From Terriglobia bacterium (GTDB lineage: Bacteria; Acidobacteriota; Terriglobia; UBA7540), in contig JASHOS010000171.1 of assembly GCA_030040995.1 (NCBI GenBank), positions 1 to 64,000 of the forward strand: 64,000 bases of DNA, in the 5' to 3' direction. Below the pieces are notes generated by a model. The model did no database searches. It was not told the origin of the DNA and saw nothing but the letters and a program-made list of their open reading frames with translations. Each line of letters begins with the position of its first letter. The first letter of the stretch is position 1. Shown piece by piece: positions 26,271-35,421 of this stretch. The position numbers and the translations under genes were made by a program.

Positions 26271-27728
26271 ATGGTAGGTGCATCAGGCGAGCGGGAGCCG
26301 ACCCGCCGCGATTTTCTGAAGACGGCTGGCAAGACGACGGCAGCCGGAATGGCAGCATTTAGTGGCGTCAGCCTTATTACCCATCGCGAGCGAGTCTTTG
26401 GCGCGAACCAGCGCGTGCGCGTGGCCGTGTGCGGGGTGCGGGGGAGGGGCTTCGATCATATCAAGGAGTATTCCCTCCTGCCCAACGCCGAAGTTGCGGC
26501 GCTGTGCGACGTGGATGAGAACGTGCTCGACCGGCGGCTCAGCGACGTCGAGAAGATGGGTCTGTCCCGGCCGCAGCGATACGTTGACTGCCGTAAGCTT
26601 ATGGAGGACAAATCGATTGACGCCGTATCCATCGCGACGCCGGACCACTGGCACTCGCTGATTGGCATTTACGCCTGTCAGGCTGGCAAAGACGTCTATG
26701 TGGAAAAGCCATGTTCTCACGCGTGGTGGGACGGATACCAACTGGTCCGCGCCGCAGAAAAGTACAACCGCATCGTGCAAATGGGCGCGCAGAGCCGGTC
26801 GAACAGCGCCATTCAGGAAGCCATGGGCAAAATGCGCGATGGGCTGATTGGCGAGGTTTACCTCTCGCGCGGCCTTTGCTATAAATGGCGGCCCAGCATC
26901 GGCCACACACTGGTTTCGCCCGTGCCCAAGGGAGTGCATTACAATCTATGGCTAGGCCCCGCGCCGGAGCATGCCTTCACGCGCAACCGGTTCCATTACA
27001 ACTGGCATTGGTTCTGGGACTATGGAAGCGGTGACTTGGGCAATCAGGGCATTCATGAAGTCGATCTTGCCCGGTGGGGGCTGGGGGTGGAGTGGCCCAC
27101 CAAGATCTCGGCCGTGGGCGGGCACTTCATGTTCAACGACGACCAGCAGACTCCCAACGTGCTGACTTGCGCTTATGAGTTTGAATTGCCCGACGGTTCG
27201 CGTAGGATGATGGAATTTGAGGTGCGCGGTTGGATGACGAATCATGAGGCGGGAATTGGAACCGGAGCGTTCCGCAGCAGGGGCGTGCCGCCCGCTGGCC
27301 TCCGAGCGCCCGTTCATCGCCCGCATCAAGCCGGCTCGCATCAGGAATTGGGACCGGTTTCGGGAGCGCCGAGCACGATTGGCAACATCTATTATGGCTC
27401 CAAGGGCTATCTGGCGATTGAAGGCTACGACTCCTATAAGTCGTGGCTGGGCGAGAGTCAGGAGCCGGGGCCGCATGCGAACGGCCGCGGGAACCATTTC
27501 GCAAACTTCATCGACGCCGTCATCAGCCGGCGCAAGCAGGACCTGACCGCGCCAATCGAGGAGGGTCACAAGTCCACGATGCTCGTGAACCTTGCCAACG
27601 TCTCCTACCGGCTCGGCCGCACGCTCAATTTCGACGGTAGAACGCAAACTATTGTTGGCGATGATGAGGCCAGCCAGATGCTGCACGGCGAGTTTCGCGC
27701 GCCGTTTACCATCCCCGCGCAAGTCTGA
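26271..27728 (+). CDS. Gfo/Idh/MocA family oxidoreductase with Tat signal
   Basis: 485 residues. PTRRDFLKTAGKTTAAGMAAF is a classic twin-arginine signal. The Rossmann domain follows (VRVAVCGVRGRGFDHI, VAALCDVDENVL, AVSIATPDHWHSLIG) with the family motif VYVEKPCSHAW. A C-terminal beta-sheet domain has GSGDLGNQGIHEVDLARWGL and NVLTCAYEFELPDGSRR. Such secreted members oxidise or transfer hydride on sugars or sugar residues and often keep a bound NAD(P). AAGGAG precedes the ATG. The next TIM-barrel gene starts 16 bp after its stop, so the two form an operon. Confidence 0.9.
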   Translation: MVGASGEREPTRRDFLKTAGKTTAAGMAAFSGVSLITHRERVFGANQRVRVAVCGVRGRGFDHIKEYSLLPNAEVAALCDVDENVLDRRLSDVEKMGLSRPQRYVDCRKLMEDKSIDAVSIATPDHWHSLIGIYACQAGKDVYVEKPCSHAWWDGYQLVRAAEKYNRIVQMGAQSRSNSAIQEAMGKMRDGLIGEVYLSRGLCYKWRPSIGHTLVSPVPKGVHYNLWLGPAPEHAFTRNRFHYNWHWFWDYGSGDLGNQGIHEVDLARWGLGVEWPTKISAVGGHFMFNDDQQTPNVLTCAYEFELPDGSRRMMEFEVRGWMTNHEAGIGTGAFRSRGVPPAGLRAPVHRPHQAGSHQELGPVSGAPSTIGNIYYGSKGYLAIEGYDSYKSWLGESQEPGPHANGRGNHFANFIDAVISRRKQDLTAPIEEGHKSTMLVNLANVSYRLGRTLNFDGRTQTIVGDDEASQMLHGEFRAPFTIPAQV

Positions 27729-27744
27729 TACTAAGGAGCGAACG

Positions 27745-28707
27745 ATGCACAATTCTTGGACACGAAGGGAATTCCTCGGGTCTTCCTTAATTGCGGCGCC
27801 ATTGCTCGGCATGTCCTCTGCGATGGGCGCACAGCCGAGCGCGTTGCGCCGCTTTAAGCTGGGGGTGATCACGGACGAAATTTCGGATGATTTGGATCAA
27901 TCTCTCGATTTCATCTCCAATTACCAGCTTCACTTTTGCGAATTGCGGGATATCTGGGGCAAGAACATCATGAATCTCGAGCGCCCCGACCTGGACCGGG
28001 CCAAGCACCTCATCGAAGACTACAGCCTGAAAGTGAGCGACATCGGTTCTCCCATCTTCAAGTACAACCTGCCGCAGATGCCTGTTAGGCCGGAAAGGGA
28101 AGGACAGGGCTTTGGAGCGGCCTTCACAGAAAGGGAAAGCGATCGCCTTCTCCTTGAATCATTCGAGCTGGCGCACTTCTTCGGCACGCCAAAAGTCCGG
28201 GTGTTCAGCTATTGGCGGGTGAAGGATCCCGAAAAAGCATATCCTTACGTGCGCGACCGCCTGGCGAAGGCTGCCAACCTGGCTGGGCAACACGGAATCC
28301 TCTTGCTGCTGGAGAATGAAATGGATTGCAACGTAGGAACCGGCCAGGAGCTCGGGCGCATTCTCAAGGACATTAACTCCCCGCACCTGCGCGGGAATTG
28401 GGACGCGGGCAACGCCGTGATGCTGGGCGAAGTTCCCTATCCTGATGGCTACCGGGATGTGGCCGGATGGTTTGATCACATGCACATCAAGGATGCAAAA
28501 AAAGATCCGCAGACCGGAAAACTCGTATGGGCTCCGGTAGGTAGCGGAATTATTGATTGGAAGGGACAAATCCGCGCGGTGGTGGAAAGCCATTACGACA
28601 ACACGATGTCACTTGAGACCCACTACCGCCGTCCCGACGGCAACCGTGTGGAGAGCTCGCGGGAATCCCTCCTGGGCCTGCTGAAAATCATCCAGGAAGA
28701 AGCGTAA
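27745..28707 (+). CDS. Sugar phosphate isomerase/epimerase-like TIM-barrel protein, exported
   Basis: 320 residues from ATG 27745, which is preceded by AAGGAG; the frame is open further upstream inside the oxidoreductase gene but has no site. NSWTRREFLGSSLIAAPLLG is a Tat signal. The barrel shows GVITDEISDDLDQSLDFI, LHFCELRDIWGKNIMNL, ILLLLENEMDCNVGTGQEL (Glu ligand), RGNWDAGNAVMLGEVPYPDG (Asp), WFDHMHIKDAK (His) and NTMSLETHYRRPDGN (Glu). It is only distantly similar to the barrel at 25171. Together with the neighbouring oxidoreductase it resembles two-component systems that act on oxidised sugars. Confidence 0.85.
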   Translation: MHNSWTRREFLGSSLIAAPLLGMSSAMGAQPSALRRFKLGVITDEISDDLDQSLDFISNYQLHFCELRDIWGKNIMNLERPDLDRAKHLIEDYSLKVSDIGSPIFKYNLPQMPVRPEREGQGFGAAFTERESDRLLLESFELAHFFGTPKVRVFSYWRVKDPEKAYPYVRDRLAKAANLAGQHGILLLLENEMDCNVGTGQELGRILKDINSPHLRGNWDAGNAVMLGEVPYPDGYRDVAGWFDHMHIKDAKKDPQTGKLVWAPVGSGIIDWKGQIRAVVESHYDNTMSLETHYRRPDGNRVESSRESLLGLLKIIQEEA

Positions 28708-28754
28708 CTAACTGCCCTTGACATCCCGTAGCGCCGATCTTTAAGTTGGCACAT

Positions 28755-28777
28755 GCCGGGCTAAAGCCCGGCGCTAC
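28755..28777 (-). repeat. REP-like hairpin with GTAG foot
   Basis: On the minus strand GTAGCGCCGGGCTTTAGCCCGGC, an almost perfect stem. It lies over the 3' end of the regulator gene, in the gap between convergent genes. Confidence 0.75.
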
Positions 28778-29579
28778 TTGCAGAGCTTCCCCAGCGAGGG
28801 TCAGTTGATCGTACCGAGGCTGCTGGTTTGCCAGCGCCGGCGGAAGGTTTTGTGCTTTCGATTTTGCTCACTTTCATGTGACGGATCATGGCAGCGCGGG
28901 CGGCGCGCGGATCACGGCGGCTCAGCGCCTGGTAGATGGTTTTATGCAGGCGCCAAATGTCTGAGAGGTCACTGTAGTGCTGAGCCACTTCGCGGCTGTG
29001 GTCAAAAAGCTTTTCCAGCACCACGGACATCATTCGCTGTAGCACATTATTGCCGCAGGCCCGCATGATATTCAGGTGGAATTCGAGATCATGTTCCAGG
29101 AACAGGAAACGGTCGTGCAAATTTCGTTTCATTGCCTGAAGCTGCCCGTCAATGCGACGCAGGTCGTCGCGTGACGCTCGCGCCGCCGCAAGCGAGGCTA
29201 CCACCGGCTCGACGGCGGACCGCGCCTCAGCAAGCTCCACCAGGTCCAGACTTTCCTGAAGCGTCAGAATCTGATCCGGAAGGTTCAGCGCCCTGTTCAG
29301 CGAAGCTGCCAGATAGGTGCCATCCCCTTGCTTCGATTTGACAACCCCGAGGATTGCCAGCGCCCTCAGCACTTCCCGTACGGAGGGCCGGCTGACGTGC
29401 AGCAGTGCGGCAAGGTCGCGCTCCGACGGCAGTCTTGAACCCACTTTCAAGTGCTTCTGCTCCAGGAATGCTCTTAGCCGGGATAGGATCTGCTCGTTCA
29501 CGCCGATCCGTTCGATCGGACGCAACAATCGCTCAGAGCCCTTAAACTGTTCGTGAATTCCTGCTTGCGACGTTGGCAT
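28761..29579 (-). CDS. FadR-subfamily GntR transcriptional regulator
   Basis: 272 residues from ATG 29579. The winged helix-turn-helix lies at about 25-95: LRAFLEQKHLKVGSRLPSER, DLAALLHVSRPSVREVLRAL and LGVVKSKQGDGTYLA, the standard GntR pattern. The FCD ligand-binding domain follows (LDLVELAEARSAVEPVVASL, FLEHDLEFHLNIMRACGN, HKTIYQALSRRDPRAARAAM). FadR-type relatives control uronate, gluconate and galactonate use and are released by sugar acids. Its place inside the sugar-acid locus, divergent from the TonB receptor gene, makes it the likely local regulator. The Ser/Ala-rich tail overlaps a REP hairpin. Confidence 0.88.
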   Translation of the reverse strand: MPTSQAGIHEQFKGSERLLRPIERIGVNEQILSRLRAFLEQKHLKVGSRLPSERDLAALLHVSRPSVREVLRALAILGVVKSKQGDGTYLAASLNRALNLPDQILTLQESLDLVELAEARSAVEPVVASLAAARASRDDLRRIDGQLQAMKRNLHDRFLFLEHDLEFHLNIMRACGNNVLQRMMSVVLEKLFDHSREVAQHYSDLSDIWRLHKTIYQALSRRDPRAARAAMIRHMKVSKIESTKPSAGAGKPAASVRSTDPRWGSSASSAGL

Positions 29580-29694
29580 TGGAGCCGGCAATCCCTCAAT
29601 AGACCTACCATCTTACCATTATCGCGTCCGCCACTGATCTCGTGGCGGGCTTCAGTCGCGAGGCTCGCTAAATTCGCGGGGTCACACCCAGATT

Positions 29695-29739
29695 TGTCCA
29701 AATTACATTTCAGATCTTTGGAGGCGGCGAAGCCGCTCT
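29695..29739. repeat. 45-bp dispersed repeat, copy 2
   Basis: 43 of 45 bases match 11931-11975. The distal half of the larger inverted repeat seen in copy 1 is not conserved here. It lies about 115 bp upstream of the regulator start. Confidence 0.85.
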
Positions 29740-29807
29740 TTAGCTTTAGCACCCGACGTAATCGTCAGTTTTGGGGCGCTACGCTGGCTGCCAAACACAC
29801 TTTGCTA

Positions 29808-29845
29808 TTGACACTCCGGTTCATTGTGGTATATGGTCTGTCCAT
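29808..29845 (+). promoter_or_regulatory. Candidate promoter of the receptor gene with an overlapping regulator site
   Basis: TTGACA at 29808-29813, 16 bases, then TATATG. The stretch TGGTATATGG and the imperfect palindrome ATGGTCTGTCCAT (29833-29845) overlap the -10 box. TGGTAT resembles half-sites bound by UxuR/ExuR-type FadR-family repressors. Pattern match only. Confidence 0.35.
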
Positions 29846-29912
29846 TGTCCAGATTTAGGGAGCGCCATTACCTATCTACTGACGTCGGCTGGCCGATGGA
29901 TGCTAAAGGCAA

Positions 29913-29947
29913 GCCGCGGACTTCCAAATACACGAAGTCCGCGCTAC
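29913..29947 (-). repeat. REP-like hairpin with GTAG foot
   Basis: GCCGCGGACTTC, a loop, then GAAGTCCGCGCTAC. It lies 32 bp before the receptor start codon, in the 5' leader. Confidence 0.75.
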
Positions 29948-29978
29948 CGGAACCCCTCAATCCGCAAGGAGGTAAAAC

Positions 29979-32900
29979 GTGAAACGAGATAAGGTTTGGA
30001 CACTCGGTATCTCCGTGGCCCTTTTCATTACTGGTTGGGGGAGTGTAAGGGTGTGGGGACAGGCAATCACAGGCGACATTCTTGGGACGGTCCGCGATAC
30101 GAGCGGCGCCGTCGTTCCCGGAGCAAGAGTAGTCTTGACGGATACAGGCACGGGCGTGCAGGTTACAACGACTACGGACGCCCGCGGCAATTATCTTTTC
30201 CCGTGGCTGAAGCCTGCGCATTACAGCGTGGCGGTATCCAAGGCAGGCTTCCAATCGTCGGTCATCTCTGATATCGATCTCCTGGTGGGGCAGCGGCCCA
30301 AGGAAGACGTGGTCTTGCGCGTAGGGCGCGTGACCCAGACCGTGACCGTCAGCGCCGGTGGTGTGCCGTTGCTGGACACACAAACCTCCTCTACCGGCCA
30401 AGTGGTTTCGGAGCGTTCCATTACCGAGTTACCTACGCCGATCGGAAACGGCCGCAGCTTCATCGAACTGACCGACATCGTTCCCGCCGTCACTCCTATC
30501 CTCAACGGGGATTCACCGGCGAGCACGTGGACCGGAACCGGAGACGTTTCCGTGGCCTTTGCGGGTCTGAGGGAAACGGACGTCAGTTACCTGATCGACG
30601 GCATCGAGACTCGCAATGCGCGTTTCGGGGCTGCCAACCAGCAGCCTTCTATCGATACGGTTCAGGAATTCAAGGTGCAAACCGACGGCTTTTCCGCCGA
30701 GTACGGCCGATCGGCGACGGTGGTGAACATGACCATAAAATCTGGCACCAACGCTTTCCACGGCGACGCTTACGAATTCCTCCAAAATAGCGCTCTTAAT
30801 TCCAATGCGTTCTTTACGAATGAAGCAGGCGAATCGATACCGCAGCTTGCGTTGAACGATTTTGGGGCCACGTTCGGCGGTCCGATCGTTCACAACAAGA
30901 CATTTTTCTTTTTTGGCTACGAAGGTGAGCGGTTACACCAGGGAGAATTCGGCACAGCAATTCTTCCCAGTCCAGGGCAATGGGCCGGCGACCTGGCGGA
31001 CAACTCGGCCGGCACAGGCATCTTCCCTATGAACTCGGCTTTTTGCCAGGCTAATCCTGGCTCGAGTCGTTGCCTGAACGTGATGAATCCCTCCACCGGC
31101 CAGCCGTTTCCCGGAAACGTCATTCCCGCCAGCATGCTGGACCCGAGGGCTCTGAAATGGCATGCCTTCAGCCCGACGCCCAACGTTGCCAGTGCTGTGA
31201 ACTCCTCCACCATCCCTCTTTTCAACTATACGGCTACGCCTATAGGTTTACTCGACTATAACAAAGGCAGTGCCCGCATCGACCAGACGCTGAGCTCGAA
31301 AGATCATCTTTACGGCAGCTATAACATCGAAGATGTCCCCCATACCGCCCCTAGCGTGATGCCGCTTGCAGGCACGACATACCCCTTCAGGGACCAGGTG
31401 GCCTCGTTGACGGAAGATCACATTTTTTCTCCCAGAATCGTCAACGAATTCCGCTTCGGGTATAACCGAGGCAAGACCTTTCTCGTTTCGCAAGGCGCGG
31501 AGGGAACGAATTACGCCGCTCAGTTTGGCTATACGAATACCTCCGCCAACCCGTTTGATTTTGGCGTTCCGGATGCGAGCGTTCCCGGTTTCACCACCAT
31601 CGGCTCTTTTTCTGAATCGATTGGAGCCATCGACCAGGACTTTCAATTCGTTGACAATCTCAGCATCATGCATGGCAACCACGACCTGAAGGCGGGAATT
31701 AACGTGATCCGCGAACGGTTCTTCCAGATCACGGACTTCAGTGGGATCCCTGGCTTCAACTTTACGGGTCAATTTTCTGGTTCCTCGCTCGCGGACATGC
31801 TGCTGGGTATTCCCTTCACGGCCACAACCTCCGTGGGTAACTCGGCGCAAGACCTGAGAAGCACCTTTACAGCGCCCTATTTTCAAGATGATTGGAGAGT
31901 GAGACCGAACCTGACGCTGAACCTCGGCATTCGTTACGAATATGCCAACACGCCTTGGGACGTATTCAACCGCACCGAGTGGTTCAATCCGGCGATCGGC
32001 CAGATTCAATATTCTTCCGCAGGTCAGGTGCGCAATGGAATTATCAATCCGGATTATGACAACATCGCGCCTCGGCTGGGTTTTGCGTATTCGCCGGGCT
32101 TTGTTAAGAACACCGTGATCCGCGCGGCCGGTGGCATTTTTTACGCCACGGATAACTGGAACGAGCTGCAGTTCCTGGTGATGGCCCCACTGTATTACTC
32201 TTCGCAAACGCTGACTTCCAATCCCACTACACCAACACTATCGCTGGAGAATCTCTTTCCAGTGGCATCACCCTCGACCGCCAGCTCAGAGCCGTTTTCC
32301 CTGGATCAAGACAACCGAACGCCTCGTGTTTATGAATGGACTCTCGACGTGCAGCACACGCTGGCGCAGAACTGGATGGTGGATCTGGGCTACTTGGGTA
32401 ATCGGGGTAACGAGCTTCCTCAGCGCGACGACCTTGATTCTGGAGCATTCGACCCGTCGGGAACGATCCTGCTCGACGATAGGGAACCCTGGCCTCAATT
32501 CTCCGGAATACTGTGGGGATATAACGGCGGCTGGTCAAGCTACAATGCCCTCACTGCCCGCGTTCAGAAACGATTCTCGTCCGGGCTCGATTTGCTGGGG
32601 TCTTACACGTATAGCCACTGCATCGATGTGGGAATTACTGACGACTTCTCTATGGCCTCCCGTGATTTTGACGTTTACGATAAAGGACAGTGCGACTACG
32701 ACGTTCCTCAACGGGTGGCCTTCAGCTATGTCTATAATCTTCCATTCGGACCCGGTAAGCATTTCCTTGCGGGCACCTCCGGTGTGGCCGGCAGGCTCTT
32801 GGGCGGCTGGGGAGTTAGTGGCATCACTACCTTTCAGTCAGGGCAGTTTATGAACGTCACCCTGCCGGTCGATTGGATGAATATCGGGCCGTTCAACACT

Positions 32901-33272
32901 TCCGTGCCCAACAAGATTGGCCCCACTTATCCGACAAACCGCACGTTGAACGACTGGCTCGACATTGATTCGTTCACTTACCCCGGATGCCCTTCGTACG
33001 TTTCCTGCACTGACGGAGATCATATCGAAGGCGATTCGGGCCGGAACCAGATCGAAGAGCCGGGATTGAACTACTGGAATATTGCCGCGCTCAAGGAAAC
33101 GCGGATCAATGAACGTTTCTCCACCGAGTTTCGCGCGGAGTTTTACAACGCGTTTAATCACCCGAATTTCTCGCCGCCTGATGGAAGTTTGGTACCCGAG
33201 GAGTTTGGCCGGATCAGCGGGACAGACATTTACCCGCGCACGCTGCAATTTTCGCTTAAACTGCTGTTTTAG
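29979..33272 (+). CDS. TonB-dependent receptor with carboxypeptidase regulatory-like domain
   Basis: 1,097 residues, starting at GTG 29979 after AAGGAGG. Signal peptide through VRVWGQA. The carboxypeptidase-like domain begins TGDILGTVRDTSGAVVPGAR. The plug domain has ITELPTPIGNGRSFIEL, SYLIDGIETRNARFG and EFKVQTDGFSAEYGRSATVV, then FHGDAYEFLQNSALNSNAFF and NKTFFFFGYEGE. The barrel ends in PRTLQFSLKLLF. It resembles the receptor at 13683 in layout but not closely in sequence. Its position between a FadR-type regulator and a lipoprotein glycoside hydrolase suggests that it imports a plant- or algal-type oligosaccharide. Confidence 0.93.
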   Translation: MKRDKVWTLGISVALFITGWGSVRVWGQAITGDILGTVRDTSGAVVPGARVVLTDTGTGVQVTTTTDARGNYLFPWLKPAHYSVAVSKAGFQSSVISDIDLLVGQRPKEDVVLRVGRVTQTVTVSAGGVPLLDTQTSSTGQVVSERSITELPTPIGNGRSFIELTDIVPAVTPILNGDSPASTWTGTGDVSVAFAGLRETDVSYLIDGIETRNARFGAANQQPSIDTVQEFKVQTDGFSAEYGRSATVVNMTIKSGTNAFHGDAYEFLQNSALNSNAFFTNEAGESIPQLALNDFGATFGGPIVHNKTFFFFGYEGERLHQGEFGTAILPSPGQWAGDLADNSAGTGIFPMNSAFCQANPGSSRCLNVMNPSTGQPFPGNVIPASMLDPRALKWHAFSPTPNVASAVNSSTIPLFNYTATPIGLLDYNKGSARIDQTLSSKDHLYGSYNIEDVPHTAPSVMPLAGTTYPFRDQVASLTEDHIFSPRIVNEFRFGYNRGKTFLVSQGAEGTNYAAQFGYTNTSANPFDFGVPDASVPGFTTIGSFSESIGAIDQDFQFVDNLSIMHGNHDLKAGINVIRERFFQITDFSGIPGFNFTGQFSGSSLADMLLGIPFTATTSVGNSAQDLRSTFTAPYFQDDWRVRPNLTLNLGIRYEYANTPWDVFNRTEWFNPAIGQIQYSSAGQVRNGIINPDYDNIAPRLGFAYSPGFVKNTVIRAAGGIFYATDNWNELQFLVMAPLYYSSQTLTSNPTTPTLSLENLFPVASPSTASSEPFSLDQDNRTPRVYEWTLDVQHTLAQNWMVDLGYLGNRGNELPQRDDLDSGAFDPSGTILLDDREPWPQFSGILWGYNGGWSSYNALTARVQKRFSSGLDLLGSYTYSHCIDVGITDDFSMASRDFDVYDKGQCDYDVPQRVAFSYVYNLPFGPGKHFLAGTSGVAGRLLGGWGVSGITTFQSGQFMNVTLPVDWMNIGPFNTSVPNKIGPTYPTNRTLNDWLDIDSFTYPGCPSYVSCTDGDHIEGDSGRNQIEEPGLNYWNIAALKETRINERFSTEFRAEFYNAFNHPNFSPPDGSLVPEEFGRISGTDIYPRTLQFSLKLLF

Positions 33273-33310
33273 CCCGTTATGCCGGGAAAGACGTGAATTT
33301 TGTTCTCGTT

Positions 33311-33364
33311 GTTGCGGCGGGTTTATCCCGCCACTCTCAGATGGCGGCATAAAGCCGCCTCTAC
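33311..33364 (+). repeat. BIME-like pair of inverted REP hairpins
   Basis: GTTGCGGCGGGTTTATCCCGCC and, inverted, GTAGAGGCGGCTTTATGCCGCC, separated by about ten bases. The same architecture recurs at 54912, 59701 and 61717. Confidence 0.85.
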
Positions 33365-33411
33365 AGGGATGTCAAGGGTGGAGCCCTTGGCTAGTGTGGT
33401 CCGCCTTCACT

Positions 33412-34938
33412 ATGTCGAATACTCATCTTCGGTTACTCATGCTTGTCTTAGTTGCTGCCGCCTGCAACGCGTGCCATTACGGGCAGCCGGCCCGGATCTC
33501 GCGACGTGCCGCAGCGGTCGAATCCTGCCGGGTCACGGTGAATTGGAACCACGTGACGGCCGTCTCGAAGACCGCACCCACGCTTCAGGTTGTGGTGAAT
33601 CCACCCTTGCGGCGCGGGTCGGCAATTCACGACCGCGTTTTCCAGGCGCTTCACGGCCTTGGCGCGGATGATGTCCGCTACGTTCCCTGGCTGCCCTATC
33701 CGAAGCTTGCGGTAGCCGAGCTGGAACCGCCGGCCCACGGCAAGGCTTCATGGGATTTCTCGCTGATCGACCCCATGATGGAAGACTTCATGAATGCAAC
33801 GGCCGGCCACTCGGTCATCATCAACTTCAGCACAATTCCCCAGTGGATGTGGAAGACGCGGGCGCCGGTATCCTATCCTGCCGATCCCAACCAGGTGGAC
33901 TGGCGATATGAGCAAGGCTCCGAGCTGGTTGACCCGAGCATGAAACAGATAGGGGACTATTATGCGCGGCTGGTGAGCTGGTATACGCAGGGCGGCTTCA
34001 GGGACGAATACGGTCATGAGCATACGTCCGGCCACCATTACAAGATTCCCTATTGGGAAGTGCTCAATGAAGTAGACTTTGAGCATCAGATGACGCCACA
34101 GTTTTATAGTCACATCTACGATGCGATTGTTGGCGCTATCCATCGGGTGGACCCGAAGGTCAAATTCGTAGGCATGGCCCTGGCAGATCCCTCTGACGAA
34201 CCGCAGTTTTTCGAGTATTTCTTGAATCACAAAAACCACAAGCCAGGAATTCCGCTCGATATGATCTCCTACCATTTCTATGCATCACCGGCGGCGGATG
34301 AACCTCCTAGCTCGTGGCCGTTCACGTTCTTTAATCAAGCCGAGCGCTTCGTAACCACCGTCCGGTATATCCAGGCGATTCGTGAGCGACTCTCGCCCGA
34401 AACGGACACCGACGCGGACGAGCTTGGCGCCATCCTGCCGGGTGATCCTCAAGGCAAGCTGCCGATTGCCAATTCTTACTGGAACCTGTGTTCGGCGTTG
34501 TATGCCTATCTTTATGGCAACCTGGCGAACCTTGGGGTCCAAGTGACGGGCGAGTCTCAGTTGGTCGGTTATCCGTCACAGTTCCCAAGCGTCTCAATGG
34601 TGAACTGGACAACGGGCCAGCCCAATGCCCGATTCTGGACGCTGAAGCTGCTGCACGATCACTTCGGCCCCGGGGATAAGCTGGTGGCAAGCCAGACCAG
34701 CCTTCCTTACATCTACGCCCAGGGTTTTATCACGCCTGATGGGAAGCGCGCCGTCCTGCTTGCCAATGAGCGGAATCGCCCGTTCACGATCAACATTCCG
34801 GGCGCCGCCGGCGGCCAGGAAGAATACGTGGACCAGACCACGAGCGAGCAGCCCCCGGCAGCAACAGCGCTATCAAGTGACACGTTTACGCTGCGAGGAT
34901 TCGGGGTGGCGGTTGTGACTTTTGGCTCGTCATACTAA
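33412..34938 (+). CDS. GH39-like glycoside hydrolase, probable lipoprotein
   Basis: About 508 residues from ATG 33412. N-terminus LRLLMLVLVAAACNAC is a short lipoprotein-type signal with a possible modified Cys. The body is a clan-A TIM barrel resembling family 39 beta-xylosidases/iduronidases: DVRYVPWLPYPKLAVAEL, YYARLVSWYTQGGF, IPYWEVLNEVDFEHQMTP with the acid/base Glu in LNEVD, DMISYHFYASP, and a likely nucleophile Glu in VTGESQLVGYPSQ. A small C-terminal beta domain follows (DGKRAVLLANERNRPFTINI). It would release monosaccharides or disaccharides from the imported glycan at the cell surface or in the periplasm. The exact bond is unknown. Confidence 0.7.
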   Translation: MSNTHLRLLMLVLVAAACNACHYGQPARISRRAAAVESCRVTVNWNHVTAVSKTAPTLQVVVNPPLRRGSAIHDRVFQALHGLGADDVRYVPWLPYPKLAVAELEPPAHGKASWDFSLIDPMMEDFMNATAGHSVIINFSTIPQWMWKTRAPVSYPADPNQVDWRYEQGSELVDPSMKQIGDYYARLVSWYTQGGFRDEYGHEHTSGHHYKIPYWEVLNEVDFEHQMTPQFYSHIYDAIVGAIHRVDPKVKFVGMALADPSDEPQFFEYFLNHKNHKPGIPLDMISYHFYASPAADEPPSSWPFTFFNQAERFVTTVRYIQAIRERLSPETDTDADELGAILPGDPQGKLPIANSYWNLCSALYAYLYGNLANLGVQVTGESQLVGYPSQFPSVSMVNWTTGQPNARFWTLKLLHDHFGPGDKLVASQTSLPYIYAQGFITPDGKRAVLLANERNRPFTINIPGAAGGQEEYVDQTTSEQPPAATALSSDTFTLRGFGVAVVTFGSSY

Positions 34939-34971
34939 GCGCGCTATAGGTTACTGGACCGGGTGTATCAA

Positions 34972-34991
34972 GGCACGACTTTAGTCGTGCC
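34972..34991. repeat. GGCACGAC palindromic hairpin
   Basis: GGCACGACTTTAGTCGTGCC: an eight-base perfect stem with a TTTA loop. This shape is typical of REP-type sequences. Confidence 0.7.
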
Positions 34992-35353
34992 ACCGGAATT
35001 TCCACATTCTGAGCGTCCACAGCCTTTGGCTGCTAATCTTGGGCATGACATACTTGCCCTATGTCTTGCAGAGCCGCGCAGCGGCGCTCTATCACAGCCA
35101 GGCCAGCCAGCCTGGGTTAAAGGCATGATGCCTTTTGTACACGTGAAGCCCTGAAAGAGCGTACCATCGCGGGTGCGCCTATGGCTGAGGGCGCTTTAGG
35201 TCACCCCTTCAGGGCTCGTTTTCGCGGGGCAGACTCGATTCCCTGGGCTTTGCCCAGGGCTATGATAGAGCGGCCCTTCGGGCCTCCAGATCTGCGAGCT
35301 CCGGGGGCAAGGGCTTTCATCAGGCTACGGTTTTGCTACGTGATCAATCAAAA

Positions 35354-35388
35354 GCCGCAGACTTCGAGAGGCACGAAGTCTGCGCTAC
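35354..35388 (-). repeat. REP-like hairpin with GTAG foot
   Basis: GCCGCAGACTTCG, a loop, then CGAAGTCTGCGCTAC. It lies 33 bp before the probable rhmD start. Confidence 0.75.
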
Positions 35389-35421
35389 TCAAATGTCGCG
35401 ACTGGAGAACGGAGAAACGCT

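Larger units (their letters stand above)
29580..29978. other. Divergent control region between regulator and receptor genes
   Basis: 399 bp holding, in order, the 45-bp repeat (29695-29739), a promoter-like site (29808-29835), a palindrome that could bind the regulator (29833-29845) and a REP hairpin (29913-29947). Confidence 0.5.
34939..35421. other. 483-bp intergenic region with palindromes
   Basis: No gene seen. Contains a perfect 20-base palindrome-type hairpin (34972-34991), an imperfect pair AGCCCTGAAAGAGC/CCTTCAGGGCT around 35145-35219, CCTGGGC/GCCCAGG near 35241-35261, and a REP hairpin (35354-35388). It looks like a graveyard of repeat insertions. Confidence 0.5.

Noticed and set aside
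31248-32207. 319-residue minus-strand frame
   Set aside because: Antisense to the TonB receptor gene; no recognisable domain.
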